64,000 bases of DNA from [Clostridium] aminophilum DSM 10710. GTDB lineage: Bacteria > Bacillota > Clostridia > Lachnospirales > Lachnospiraceae. Each line of letters opens with the position of its first letter. Positions within the stretch are counted from its first letter, which is position 1. Of the stretch, positions 8,680 to 16,840 are shown one piece after another. The stretch spans positions 17,964 through 81,963 of the forward strand of contig NZ_JONJ01000016.1 in assembly GCF_000711825.1 (NCBI RefSeq), read 5' to 3'. Both the position numbers and the translations under genes were made by a program. Below the pieces are notes generated by a model that saw nothing but the letters and a program-made list of their open reading frames with translations, made no database searches and was not told where the DNA came from.

Positions 8680-9669
8680 ATGAAAAGAAACGTGATTATT
8701 GACTGCGATCCGGGAATTGACGACGCCCTGGCCATCATGCTGGCGCTGGAAAGTCCGGAGCTGGAGGTCGCCGGCATCACCATCGTTGCCGGAAACTGTC
8801 CCTGTGAGATGGGATATCAGAATGCAAGGAAAGTACTTCATTTCATGGACCGGATGGATGTCCCTGTCTTCCGCGGCGCGGAAAAACCGCTTCGCCGGGA
8901 GTACGTGAATGCGCTTGACACACACGGAAGCGACGGACTCGGGGAAAGTTTTCTCCCGGATGTGAAGGATTTCTCCGAAGAGACCGAAACGGCGGTCGAA
9001 TTTCTCGCCCGCAGGCTCTCCGAGGGGGACTGCTCCGTCATCGCGCTCGGCCCGATGACCAATCTCGCCGAACTGATCCGGGTGGCACCGCAAAGCTTTG
9101 CGAAAGCGGAAGACATCATCTCCATGGGCGGCAATTTCAAGAGCCACGGAAACTGCTCCCCGGTTGCCGAGTACAACTACTGGGAAGACCCGGACGCCGC
9201 CCGGATCGTCTTTTCTCAGATGGCCGGACTCGGAAAAACCATCCGCATGGTCGGCCTGGACGTGACGCGAAAAATCGTCCTGACGCCGGATCTGCTGAAT
9301 TATATGGAACGGCTCGACCCGAAAACCGGGGATTTCATCCGCCGGATCACGAAATTCTATTTTGATTTTCACTGGGAATGGGAACATATCATCGGATGTG
9401 TGATCAATGACCCGCTGGCAGTCGCCATCTTCCTTCAGCCGGATATGGCCGAAGGAATTGCGGCATTTACCGATGTGGTCACCGACGGCATCGCAATCGG
9501 TCAGACCGTGGTCGATGAAAAAGAGTTCTACCGGAAACCGGCCAATGCCTTCATCTACACTCAAGTGGATGTACCGGCATTCTGGACCTTATTCTTCACA
9601 AGGCTGTTTCACAGAGATGCAGCCGAGCTTCCGCTGCTGAAGACCTTCACTGACTGCTGCGGTCAATGA
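8680..9669 (+). CDS. Nucleoside hydrolase of the IunH family, candidate queuosine hydrolase (QueK-like)
   Basis: 329 residues, family length. The N-terminal calcium-binding signature DCDPGIDDA (residues 8-16) and a later NDPLAVAIFLQP stretch are intact, so a metal-dependent N-ribohydrolase is expected, cutting the base from a ribonucleoside. Homologues named QueK release queuine from queuosine in Clostridioides difficile and sit beside ECF transporters. The preQ1-I element upstream and the S component downstream favour that role over general purine/pyrimidine salvage, but the protein alone cannot prove the substrate. The start ATG at 8680 has only a weak ribosome site; an ATG 15 bases upstream is closed by a stop. 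Confidence 0.85.
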   Translation: MKRNVIIDCDPGIDDALAIMLALESPELEVAGITIVAGNCPCEMGYQNARKVLHFMDRMDVPVFRGAEKPLRREYVNALDTHGSDGLGESFLPDVKDFSEETETAVEFLARRLSEGDCSVIALGPMTNLAELIRVAPQSFAKAEDIISMGGNFKSHGNCSPVAEYNYWEDPDAARIVFSQMAGLGKTIRMVGLDVTRKIVLTPDLLNYMERLDPKTGDFIRRITKFYFDFHWEWEHIIGCVINDPLAVAIFLQPDMAEGIAAFTDVVTDGIAIGQTVVDEKEFYRKPANAFIYTQVDVPAFWTLFFTRLFHRDAAELPLLKTFTDCCGQ

Positions 9670-9788
9670 CAGCACAGCCGAAGGAGAAACATGAATTGAA
9701 GTCAGAAAAAGGATTCTGACAGAAGGCACCATCAGAAAACATCAATCAAAAGCATCATCAGAACGCATCAAAAAGGAGAAATAGAAAC

Positions 9789-10346
9789 ATGAACAAAGGT
9801 AAAATGGCGGCAGCTGAAATCTGCCTGATCGCCCTCGCGATCTGCATCAACTATGCGGGAGGACAGCTTGCGCTTCTTCTCCGCCTTCCAATCTATCTGG
9901 ATTCCATGGGAACCATCCTCATCGCCTGCATTTACGGTCCGGTGACCGGACTTCTGACACCGCTCATCTCCGGAATGCTGATGGCGCTGACCGGAGACAT
10001 CTACTCTCTGTATTTTGCGCCGGTGGGCATGATTCTCGGTCTGACCGCCGGCATTGTCCACAGGAACAACAGCAGTTTCGGATGGAAGCTTGTGCTCTCC
10101 GCGTTCCTCATCACCATCCCGGGAACCGTCGTCAGCTCCATCATCAATGCGGTTCTCTTCGGCGGCGTAACATCCTCCGGCTCGACGGTTCTGGTACAGG
10201 CGCTGTCCCACACGCCCCTCGGTCTCACCGGTTCCATCTTTGCAGTTCAGATCCTGACGGATTTTCTGGACCGCGTGATCTCTCTCTATGCCGTCATGGC
10301 AGTGCTGCGCGTGCCGGTATTCCGGACAAATCTGAATAACGGATAA
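9789..10346 (+). CDS. ECF transporter S component, candidate queuosine/queuine transporter (QrtT/QueT-like)
   Basis: 185 residues with five to six hydrophobic segments, typical of substrate-specific S components of energy-coupling-factor transporters. Recognisable parts are LRLPIYLDSMGTILIACIYGPVTG and the PLGLTGSIFAVQILTDF end. S components work with shared EcfA/A'/T proteins encoded elsewhere; none is in this window. AAGGAG lies just upstream of the ATG. Pairing with a preQ1-controlled nucleoside hydrolase suggests uptake of queuosine, queuine or preQ1. Assignment of the ligand is inference. Confidence 0.8.
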   Translation: MNKGKMAAAEICLIALAICINYAGGQLALLLRLPIYLDSMGTILIACIYGPVTGLLTPLISGMLMALTGDIYSLYFAPVGMILGLTAGIVHRNNSSFGWKLVLSAFLITIPGTVVSSIINAVLFGGVTSSGSTVLVQALSHTPLGLTGSIFAVQILTDFLDRVISLYAVMAVLRVPVFRTNLNNG

Positions 10347-10351
10347 AATTT

Positions 10352-10380
10352 CAGCGGCCCGCCCGGGGCCGCTGTTCTTC
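10352..10380 (+). terminator. Terminator of the hydrolase/ECF unit
   Basis: AGCGGCC/GGGCCGCT stem with a six-base loop and a TTCTTCTC tail. It could also serve the convergent gene at 10389. Confidence 0.75.
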
Positions 10381-10388
10381 TCTAATGA

Positions 10389-11033
10389 CTACCAGATAAA
10401 ATTCGACTTCAGCTGCTCTCCGTTGTCGATCAGAATGTCCTGACCGGTCATGCTGCGATTGACATTGGTGAGGTAATAACATAACTCCGCGATCTCCTCC
10501 GGCTGAGCCCAGCGGTGAAGCAGCGTCTCATTCAGGACTGCCTCCATCAGCCCCGGATCATCGATGATATGCTGATTGAGCTCGGTATAGACCCCGCCGG
10601 CGGAAATACTGTTCGCGGTCGCCCCGTACTGAGCGAGGCGAAGTGCCGTATTCTTCATGTACGTTACCACACCGCCCTTGGAGGCTGCGTAGAGCGGAAA
10701 TTCCGCGCCGTTGGACGCGCTGGAAGAAGCCATGAACACCACCGAGCGGATAGACGGCTGAAATGCAAACGCCTCCGTCACGGCGATCGTCCCCTGAAGA
10801 TTGATCTCGATTTCCCGCCCGCCATCCTGCACGCCGGCATTATTGACCAGAACCTCCACATCCTTAATCTCCGGAAGAGGACCGGTAATATCCGCAACCA
10901 GATGCCGGTAATTCGGATGCGTAAAGCCGGCTTCCCGCACATCCAGACCGGTCACGTCATGCCCCATCTCAATATATTTTTTTGCTGCAGCCAGGCCGAT
11001 TCCCCGGCCTGAACCTGTAATCACGATTTTCAT
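10389..11033 (-). CDS. Short-chain dehydrogenase/reductase
   Basis: 214 residues, a little short for the SDR family (about 250). The nucleotide-binding TGSGRGIG (residues 6-13), the NNAG motif, the catalytic Ser of ASSSA and YAASK with Tyr and Lys are all present, so NAD(P)-dependent oxidoreductase activity is likely. The substrate is unknown. The C-terminus has the usual TGQDILIDNG. It lies 84 bases after the metallophosphoesterase gene in the same direction, so co-transcription is possible. Confidence 0.85.
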   Translation of the reverse strand: MKIVITGSGRGIGLAAAKKYIEMGHDVTGLDVREAGFTHPNYRHLVADITGPLPEIKDVEVLVNNAGVQDGGREIEINLQGTIAVTEAFAFQPSIRSVVFMASSSASNGAEFPLYAASKGGVVTYMKNTALRLAQYGATANSISAGGVYTELNQHIIDDPGLMEAVLNETLLHRWAQPEEIAELCYYLTNVNRSMTGQDILIDNGEQLKSNFIW

Positions 11034-11117
11034 TGTTTCATTCCTTTTCGCCGTGTCTCTCTGATTCGGAAACCATATCCTTCATTTCTGTCTATATCAG
11101 TGTTTTCCGCGCACTTC

Positions 11118-12227
11118 TCATGGTTTCTTCGCTCCCTCGATCTCTGCAATCACATACTCGGACCGGGTTCCGGTCTTAAACAGCAGCGCCCAGTCGGCAA
11201 TTCCGGACGAAACGATAAAATCCGTGCCGTTCCGGCGCTCATATCCGTATGCCCGGTCATAGGTATTGAGAAGCTTTCCCACATAGCCGAACGGAAAAAA
11301 CTGCCCGCCGTGCGTATGTCCGGAGAGGACGAGATCCGCTGGTGAATCTGCCTCCGCCGCGTAATCATGCGGCTGGTGGTCAAGGACAAGGATGAACTTT
11401 GAGGTGTCAAGACCGGCCACAAGCTCCGCGATCTCTTTTCTCGACCGATTGCTTTTGTCCTTTCTTCCGACCACATAGAACCGTCCGTCGATCAGTTCAC
11501 TTTCATCTTCCATCACATGAATCCCATTCTCCGCCATGACGGAGCGCAGTTCATCCGCCGAGAAGTCACGGTTTGCCATGGATCCCGCATCGTGATTGCC
11601 GAATACATACCAGACACCGTACGGAAACTTCGTCTGTCCGAGCGCTTCACACGCCCGAACGAAATCGTCTTTTTTCGACCAGTCATCCACAAAATCACCG
11701 CCGATCAGAAGAATGTCCGGTTTTTCCGACTCGATTTTCCGAAGTTCCTCCGCAAATCCGTCGCCGTCAAACGTTGCGCCGATGTGGGAATCGGAGATAA
11801 ATGCCGCCCGCAGACTTCCGATATCTTTTTCGGTTGTGAGCCGGTATTCTGTTTTTATCACATGCATACAGGAGTAATATCCCCAGGTCATCGTCAGAGC
11901 CGCTGCAACAATCGCAAGCCAACCCTGCCAGAAAATCCGGGTATCACGGCCGGTGATCTTTTTTACGATTCTCATAATCAGTCCGAAAATCAGAAAAAAA
12001 GCCAGTGTATGGAGGAAAATGATGATGGCATTAATAACCGATGTCACGCGCGCAGCCAGACAAAATCCCAACAGTACCGCGCCAAATCCCATGATCCTCC
12101 TCAGCCAGATCCGGTCACCGGAAAGGCGGCGGATCAATCCGAACTTTCCAACCGTAAAGCTGAGATAGATCGTTCCGCCGGTCATTCCGAGAAACACGGC
12201 TCCCATTATCAATGCCCATACCCTCAT
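11118..12227 (-). CDS. Membrane-anchored metallophosphoesterase (YkuE/YaeI type)
   Basis: 369 residues. Four hydrophobic segments occupy residues 1-130, followed by a calcineurin-like domain with the metal-binding motifs DSHIG, GGDFVDDW, GNHD and GHTHGGQ in order. All metal ligands appear intact. Related proteins act on phospholipid head groups or lipid-linked phosphates at the membrane, but the substrate here is not shown. Its ribosome site GGAGGAC is the end of the 47-bp repeat element at 12237-12283, an unusual source of a Shine-Dalgarno sequence. Confidence 0.87.
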   Translation of the reverse strand: MRVWALIMGAVFLGMTGGTIYLSFTVGKFGLIRRLSGDRIWLRRIMGFGAVLLGFCLAARVTSVINAIIIFLHTLAFFLIFGLIMRIVKKITGRDTRIFWQGWLAIVAAALTMTWGYYSCMHVIKTEYRLTTEKDIGSLRAAFISDSHIGATFDGDGFAEELRKIESEKPDILLIGGDFVDDWSKKDDFVRACEALGQTKFPYGVWYVFGNHDAGSMANRDFSADELRSVMAENGIHVMEDESELIDGRFYVVGRKDKSNRSRKEIAELVAGLDTSKFILVLDHQPHDYAAEADSPADLVLSGHTHGGQFFPFGYVGKLLNTYDRAYGYERRNGTDFIVSSGIADWALLFKTGTRSEYVIAEIEGAKKP

Positions 12228-12236
12228 AATATTCTT

Positions 12237-12283
12237 GTCCTCCTGGCTCAGGCAGGCTCGTCTGCCCGTCTATTTGAGCCGTC
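12237..12283 (-). repeat. 47-bp structured leader repeat, copy 1
   Basis: Outer stem GGCTCA/TGAGCC encloses an inner stem GGCAG/CTGCC. A second copy lies at 14179-14225. On the minus strand the element ends with the ribosome site AGGAGGAC of the downstream phosphoesterase gene, and similarity continues to AATAT next to the ATG. Confidence 0.75.
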
Positions 12284-12295
12284 CGATTCCTTCAT

Positions 12296-13129
12296 TCAGA
12301 ACTCCAGCCGCATCCCCGCGTACATTTCCTCCGCCCGGTCACCGAGCATTTCATGGAGAATCGCGTACGCCCTGTCTCCGGTACAGTGTCCGGTAATGAT
12401 GCGCTGAACCTTCACATCCTGCAGAGTCTCTCCAAACCGGCGCACATCCTCATCCGACGAGCGGAACAGATGGAACCCGCCGATATAGGCAAGGATCGGT
12501 GTCTCCGGATCATATTCCCGTACTTCCCGGATAATATTCGCCGCGCCGCCGTGGGAACAACTGTTAAAGATCACCATTCCGCTGTGGACATAGAACAGAA
12601 GCGACTGCTCATGAGAAAAATCGTCCGCTTTCATACACTCTCCCATCCGGCGGAACATGTTCGCCTTTTCTCCGATCTTTTCCAGACCGGAGGTGGAATG
12701 CGACAGAAGAACCGCGCCGTCCATTCCGAGCCCGCTCACATGGTCCTTCACATAGACCAGCCTGTCACGGTATCGCTCGAGCATTCCTTTTTTCGGCCCG
12801 ATATATATCATTTCGTCGTCCGCATGAAGTGAATAATAGTTTTCACCGGATTCCTGACGAAGATACAGTTTTGCGGTGGGATTCATCTCAAAAAACGTCT
12901 CCAGGCCATCGGCGTGATCGTAATGCGAATGAGACAGCACCGCTGCATTTACCTTCCGCAGATCCCCCCCGAGTTTTTCGGCATTTTCCGCAAACAGTGC
13001 GCTTTGGCCGGCATCCAGCAGAATGGTGTCCCCACCATACTCCAGATATACGGACAAACCGTGTTCACAGCCGCAGTTTCCTTTCTGATGATTGTCCGCC
13101 AGCACCGTAACCTTCAGTTTTTTCTCCAT
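12296..13129 (-). CDS. MBL-fold metallohydrolase
   Basis: 277 residues of the metallo-beta-lactamase fold, in the branch often labelled 7,8-dihydropterin-6-methyl-4-(beta-D-ribofuranosyl)-aminobenzene-5'-phosphate synthase. The motif HSHYDHADG near residue 70, and later SCSHGGAAN and GGFH, supply metal ligands. The biochemical role in bacteria is not settled. I chose ATG 13129 (MEKKLKVTVLADNHQ), preceded by GGAGAAG; a longer frame to 13213 adds sequence unlike the family. It probably shares a transcript with the next gene. Confidence 0.82.
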   Translation of the reverse strand: MEKKLKVTVLADNHQKGNCGCEHGLSVYLEYGGDTILLDAGQSALFAENAEKLGGDLRKVNAAVLSHSHYDHADGLETFFEMNPTAKLYLRQESGENYYSLHADDEMIYIGPKKGMLERYRDRLVYVKDHVSGLGMDGAVLLSHSTSGLEKIGEKANMFRRMGECMKADDFSHEQSLLFYVHSGMVIFNSCSHGGAANIIREVREYDPETPILAYIGGFHLFRSSDEDVRRFGETLQDVKVQRIITGHCTGDRAYAILHEMLGDRAEEMYAGMRLEF

Positions 13130-13247
13130 ACCGTCTTCTCCGTTATCTTTTTTTTCGATGTACGGCCCCTGCACCGGTGCCGATACGCCGCATCTCTCCG
13201 TTTTCACACTCACAGTTTCTCCCTTGATACAGCAAGAGACAGCAGCA

Positions 13248-13664
13248 TCAGTATTTTTTACTCAGCACAAAGAATGTCCCCGAATAGATCAAAAGTTCCG
13301 CGCAGACGCAATAGGACAGAATCTGTGAGATCTCGTGGTTTCCGGTGATACGCATTACAATCATCAGAATTCCTGCGCCGATCAGACTGATGTACCCGGT
13401 CCAGGACCATGCCTTCATGCTCAGGAAAGAGTACCTCTCATCCGATGCGGCGATATCCACTTTTTTCTGAAATGCTTCATCCTTTCGGTAACGGATCACC
13501 TGAAACAGCCTTATCGCCCCTACCGCGATCAGACCATATCCGAATCCGCTCATTCCGTCATCCGGAATGAGGCTTCGGTCCGTCAGAATCAGCAGAAATA
13601 ATCCGAGAAGAATACAAATGATGCTCCATGCCATCCTTCTGTTATTATAATACCCGTTTTTCAT
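13248..13664 (-). CDS. Small membrane protein paired with an XRE regulator
   Basis: 138 residues with four hydrophobic segments (around 12-30, 40-58, 86-104 and 112-135). I do not recognise a named family with certainty; proteins of this shape are commonly encoded beside short XRE regulators in Firmicutes. It overlaps the regulator gene by four bases (ATGA), so the two are translated together. Function unknown; a membrane partner or target of the regulator is inference. Confidence 0.75.
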   Translation of the reverse strand: MKNGYYNNRRMAWSIICILLGLFLLILTDRSLIPDDGMSGFGYGLIAVGAIRLFQVIRYRKDEAFQKKVDIAASDERYSFLSMKAWSWTGYISLIGAGILMIVMRITGNHEISQILSYCVCAELLIYSGTFFVLSKKY

Positions 13665-13867
13665 GACTTTTCCTCCTCATCAAACATAAAAATTTCTTCG
13701 ATTGACGTCTGAAACAATACCGCCAGCGCGTGCGCCAGAATCAGCGACGGATTGTATCTTCCGCTTTCCAGCGAAATGATCGTCTGCCTTGAAACGCCGA
13801 GAGCCTCCCCGAGGGCCTGCTGTGTGAGCCCCCGCGCTTTTCTCAATTCCTCAATCCGGTTTCTCAC
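13661..13867 (-). CDS. Short XRE-family transcriptional regulator
   Basis: 68 residues, almost entirely a helix-turn-helix (RGLTQQALGEALGVSRQTIISLE) followed by the NPSLILAHALAVLFQTSIEEIF segment typical of the small YozG-like regulators. The start ATG follows GGAGGA. Two 18-bp dyads flank its promoter, so it very probably represses itself and the membrane protein gene it overlaps. No effector domain is present. Confidence 0.9.
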   Translation of the reverse strand: MRNRIEELRKARGLTQQALGEALGVSRQTIISLESGRYNPSLILAHALAVLFQTSIEEIFMFDEEEKS

Positions 13868-13890
13868 GATTCTCCTCCATCGATGTTTTG

Positions 13891-13954
13891 TGTAAAGTTC
13901 ACTTTACATTTTGATCATAGTGTTTCTCATCCGCAATGTCAAGTAAGCTTTACA
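13891..13954 (-). promoter_or_regulatory. XRE operon promoter flanked by two operators
   Basis: Minus strand: -35 TTGACA (13937-13942) and -10 TATGAT (13914-13919) with a 17-base spacer. Dyad 1, TGTAAAGTTCACTTTACA (13891-13908), has perfect seven-base arms and covers the transcription start. Dyad 2, TGTCAAGTAAGCTTTACA (13937-13954), covers the -35. The same arm sequence in both indicates one regulator, most simply the XRE protein just downstream. Confidence 0.85.
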
Positions 13955-14021
13955 TCTTTTTTCAGACCTGACTATTTCCATCCAGATCATCCACGCTTGA
14001 AGTACGCCCTCCTGATAGCCT

Positions 14022-14132
14022 GACAAAGTCCGCAAGCCTTCTCCGGCTCCTCCCTCCCCTCATTCCTGAGGGGACCTCGCGGAGCATTTTTTGTGCCACA
14101 GGAAGTGCGGTACTCTTTCCCATGACAAAAAA
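14022..14132 (-). repeat. Post-terminator repeat, copy A
   Basis: Read on the minus strand it follows the terminator at 14133-14160 and runs TGTCATGGGAAAG, a weak hairpin, CTCCGCGAGG, a variable middle and TTGCGGACTTTGTC. It is the longest copy with both ends of the family, and the hairpin is the most decayed. Confidence 0.75.
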
Positions 14133-14160
14133 CAGTGCGGAGATTCGCTTCTCCGCACTG
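14133..14160 (-). terminator. Terminator of the amidotransferase/symporter unit
   Basis: Perfect 11-base arms CAGTGCGGAGA/TCTCCGCACTG, followed on the minus strand by TTTTTTG. Confidence 0.82.
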
Positions 14161-14178
14161 CCGGTTTATCATATTTTT

Positions 14179-14225
14179 GTCCTCCAGGCTCAAGCAGGCA
14201 AGCTTGCTTGTCTATTTGAGCCGTC
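14179..14225 (-). repeat. 47-bp structured leader repeat, copy 2
   Basis: Same length and ends as the copy at 12237-12283. The inner stem differs by paired changes (G-C in copy 1, A-T here). It also ends in GGAGGAC on the minus strand followed by an ATG (near 14170), but no convincing gene follows. Confidence 0.7.
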
Positions 14226-14229
14226 AATC

Positions 14230-14257
14230 AAAGTTTGAAAGTTTACTTTCAAACTTT
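14230..14257. repeat. 28-bp perfect palindrome
   Basis: AAAGTTTGAAAG and CTTTCAAACTTT flank a TTTA loop. It lies between the amidotransferase stop and the terminator at 14133, immediately beside the 47-bp repeat. Role unknown; it may be a second hairpin in the 3' untranslated region. Confidence 0.6.
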
Positions 14258-14300
14258 ACTTCCGTTTTCCGATCCTTATCATGCGATCCGGATCGTTTTC

Positions 14301-15062
14301 TCAATTCTTTCTGTCACATTTCTTTTTGGAGGCCTCTATCAGGGCCCCAAAAATTTTCTGCTGTTCCGCCGAAGCAAACATCATTTCCGGATGCCACTGA
14401 ACCGCAAGACAGAATTCGGGACCTCCCCCGATGACAGCCGCCTCAATCACGCCATCCTCCGAGACCGCTGCAACCGTCGTATTCTCCCCCACCGTGCGTA
14501 TTGCCTGATGATGATAACTGTTCACCTCAATCTCATCTTTTCCGAAAATATCCCACAATGCGGTTCCTCTCATCAGCTTATTCTTATGAACTGCATACTC
14601 TCTCGGACTGTTGTCCATAAAATGATGCTGAAAACCGCCTTCCGCTTCCACATCCTGATACATAGTCCCGCCGAATGCGACCGCCATGATCTGAGCCCCG
14701 CGGCAGATTCCAAGCATCGGGATCCTGTGATCATATGCAAAATGTGTGATCATCAGATCCATTTCATCCCGCTCCGGAACAATCCGGCCGCACTTTCCGG
14801 TAATTCTCGCTCCGTAGTCTTTCGGATTTACATCATGACCGCCCGTGATGATCACACCGTCCAGTCTTTCCATAAACGGCGCGAGCACCTCCATATCGTT
14901 TAACCGCGGCAGGATCACCGGAATGCCTCCGGCTTTCTCCACCGCATAGATATAATCTCCCGCGACAAAATTCCAGTCCTGACCGGCAATTCCCATGTGT
15001 GAAGTCATTCCGACGGTGTCTTTCGAGTCATAATTACAGGTGATTCCGATTACCGGTTTCAT
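14301..15062 (-). CDS. Class I glutamine amidotransferase-like gamma-glutamyl hydrolase (peptidase C26, PuuD type)
   Basis: 253 residues. The nucleophile motif GICRGAQ (Cys near residue 119), the TGGHDVNP oxyanion region and the HPEMM catalytic His/Glu pair are intact. Family members cleave gamma-glutamyl bonds, for example in gamma-glutamyl-GABA or folate polyglutamate; the substrate is not shown. I take ATG 15062 with GGAGGGAAAG as the start; a longer frame to 15206 would overlap the symporter gene. It follows the AGCS symporter by 85 bases, suggesting amino-acid or gamma-glutamyl compound use. Confidence 0.88.
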   Translation of the reverse strand: MKPVIGITCNYDSKDTVGMTSHMGIAGQDWNFVAGDYIYAVEKAGGIPVILPRLNDMEVLAPFMERLDGVIITGGHDVNPKDYGARITGKCGRIVPERDEMDLMITHFAYDHRIPMLGICRGAQIMAVAFGGTMYQDVEAEGGFQHHFMDNSPREYAVHKNKLMRGTALWDIFGKDEIEVNSYHHQAIRTVGENTTVAAVSEDGVIEAAVIGGGPEFCLAVQWHPEMMFASAEQQKIFGALIEASKKKCDRKN

Positions 15063-15147
15063 TGCTTTCCCTCCATTTCCGGCCATGTCCCGGATATATT
15101 TTGTATTTCTCTGATTCTCCAGCGTGCAGACGGCTGAACAGAGTTCC

Positions 15148-16593
15148 TCAGCCGGCTGCATGATTTCTGTGTTCCCGTTTATTCTGTGAAGCGTGCGTAC
15201 GCGCAAAAGAGTTCTTCATTTCTTCCCACTTCGGCCACATTTCCCGCTCCCATTTCACCGGGTCCGCAAAATATTCCCGTGTAAGATCCACAATCTGTTT
15301 TCCGCACCAGTACACCCCAAGCAGATTCACCAGAGTATACAGTCCCGCAAAGAAATCCACATAACTGATCAAAGCGGATATTCCGATCAGGCCTCCGCCA
15401 AGAATCAGCCCGAGCATCAGCCATCTGGATGCGTGCCCTGCATGTTCTCCGACATACCGGCGGAACATCGCTTCGATAAATTCAATCTGTGCGCAGGCGG
15501 TCGTAAAGGTGAACAGCACCACCGAGATTGTCACAAGCAGTCCGCCTCCGGTTCCCAGTGCGCTCTGAAATGCCGTAGATGTCATGACTGCCGCGTCAAT
15601 CGGTTCCGTCCATACTCCGGTCGTCAAAATAACCAGACAGGTCATGGTACATACCACAATCGTATCAAAGAACACCTCGAATACCGCCCACATGGACTGC
15701 TGAATCGGATGATTCACATCCGCTACTGCATGGAGAATGGTCGTCACACCGGTTCCTGCATCATTGGAAAAACATCCTCTCGCCACACCCCAGCGAATCG
15801 ACTGCGTGACCACTGCGCCGGCAAATCCGCCGATGGCCGCTCTTCCGGTAAATGCTCCCGCAAAGATCGATCCCACTGCTGCCGGAAGATTCTGAACATT
15901 CATCAGGATGACAATGACACATCCGATCATATACATTGCACTCATCAGAGGAACCAGTTTCTCGGTAACATTCAGCAGAGAACGGATTCCGCCGATGACA
16001 ACAATACCGACCAGAATTGTCAGGACAACCGTGGTCGCCAGTCTCGGTGTGCCCAGTCCGACCAGATTGTCCACACCGGAACCGATCTGCGCCGATGCGG
16101 CAAGGAACAGACATACAATACAAATCACAGCATACACCGGAGAAATCCATTTCCATCCGGTTCCTTCCGTCAGATAAAACTGCGGTCCGCCTTCCCACTC
16201 GCCTTCCGGATTCAGATGGCGATACTTCATACTCATGGTTGTCTCACAGTATTTTACGATACTGCAGAACAGTCCGGAAAGCCACAGCCAGAACACTCCG
16301 CCCGGCCCTCCGTATGCAATTGCCATTGCCGTTCCGATAATATTTCCGGCGCCGAGCGTGGACGCCAACGCGCCCGTCACGGCCTTAAATCCGGAAATCT
16401 TACCCTCTTCCGTTTTCTGCCCAAAGGATTTTCCGATCGTGTTCTTCAGGATAAATCCAAGCTTTGTAAACTGCGGAAAACCTAACCGGACAGACATTAC
16501 AATTCCGCCGCCCACAACCCAAATCAGCATCGGGATTCCCCAGAGCCAGTTGGTAAATGCCATAATACCGTCAAGAATCATCTGCATTTTCAC
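15148..16593 (-). CDS. Alanine or glycine:cation symporter (AGCS family)
   Basis: 481 residues with about eleven membrane helices, family length. Recognisable are the N-terminal GIPMLIWVVGGGIVMSVRLGFPQ, the LASTLGAGNIIGTAMAIAYGGPGGVFW segment and the VARGCFSNDAGTG loop. It imports alanine, glycine or a related small amino acid with sodium (or proton). Paired with the downstream gamma-glutamyl hydrolase-like gene. The 16594-16840 interval ahead of it is AT-rich and may hold its promoter, but I could not assign hexamers confidently. Confidence 0.92.
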   Translation of the reverse strand: MKMQMILDGIMAFTNWLWGIPMLIWVVGGGIVMSVRLGFPQFTKLGFILKNTIGKSFGQKTEEGKISGFKAVTGALASTLGAGNIIGTAMAIAYGGPGGVFWLWLSGLFCSIVKYCETTMSMKYRHLNPEGEWEGGPQFYLTEGTGWKWISPVYAVICIVCLFLAASAQIGSGVDNLVGLGTPRLATTVVLTILVGIVVIGGIRSLLNVTEKLVPLMSAMYMIGCVIVILMNVQNLPAAVGSIFAGAFTGRAAIGGFAGAVVTQSIRWGVARGCFSNDAGTGVTTILHAVADVNHPIQQSMWAVFEVFFDTIVVCTMTCLVILTTGVWTEPIDAAVMTSTAFQSALGTGGGLLVTISVVLFTFTTACAQIEFIEAMFRRYVGEHAGHASRWLMLGLILGGGLIGISALISYVDFFAGLYTLVNLLGVYWCGKQIVDLTREYFADPVKWEREMWPKWEEMKNSFARTHASQNKREHRNHAAG

Positions 16594-16840
16594 TTTCTCC
16601 TTTTTGTCCTGTACTTTCTCATCCTATACCGACGGAAAGAATTACCGGAATGCCGCGCGCTGAATACAGACCGGATCTTTCTTTCCGCGTTCCTTCTGTT
16701 TCATGCTAAATCCGGCAGTTCGCTCGATGTCAATACAGAATGTCAGCACTTTCGGGAGAAAAAAAGGAGTTCAATCCATTTATCTGTAAATTTAAACCGT
16801 ATCACTTATATTTCGTTTTTTTGTGATTTTTGTTTCTCTT

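Noticed and set aside
13987..14193. Small minus-strand frame after the second 47-bp leader
   Set aside because: It runs through repeat copy A and a terminator. The ribosome site belongs to the leader element and no family is recognisable.
15193..16485. Plus-strand open frame of 430 codons opposite the AGCS symporter
   Set aside because: Rich in His, Arg and Gln with no start signal, as expected for the reverse of a membrane-protein gene.
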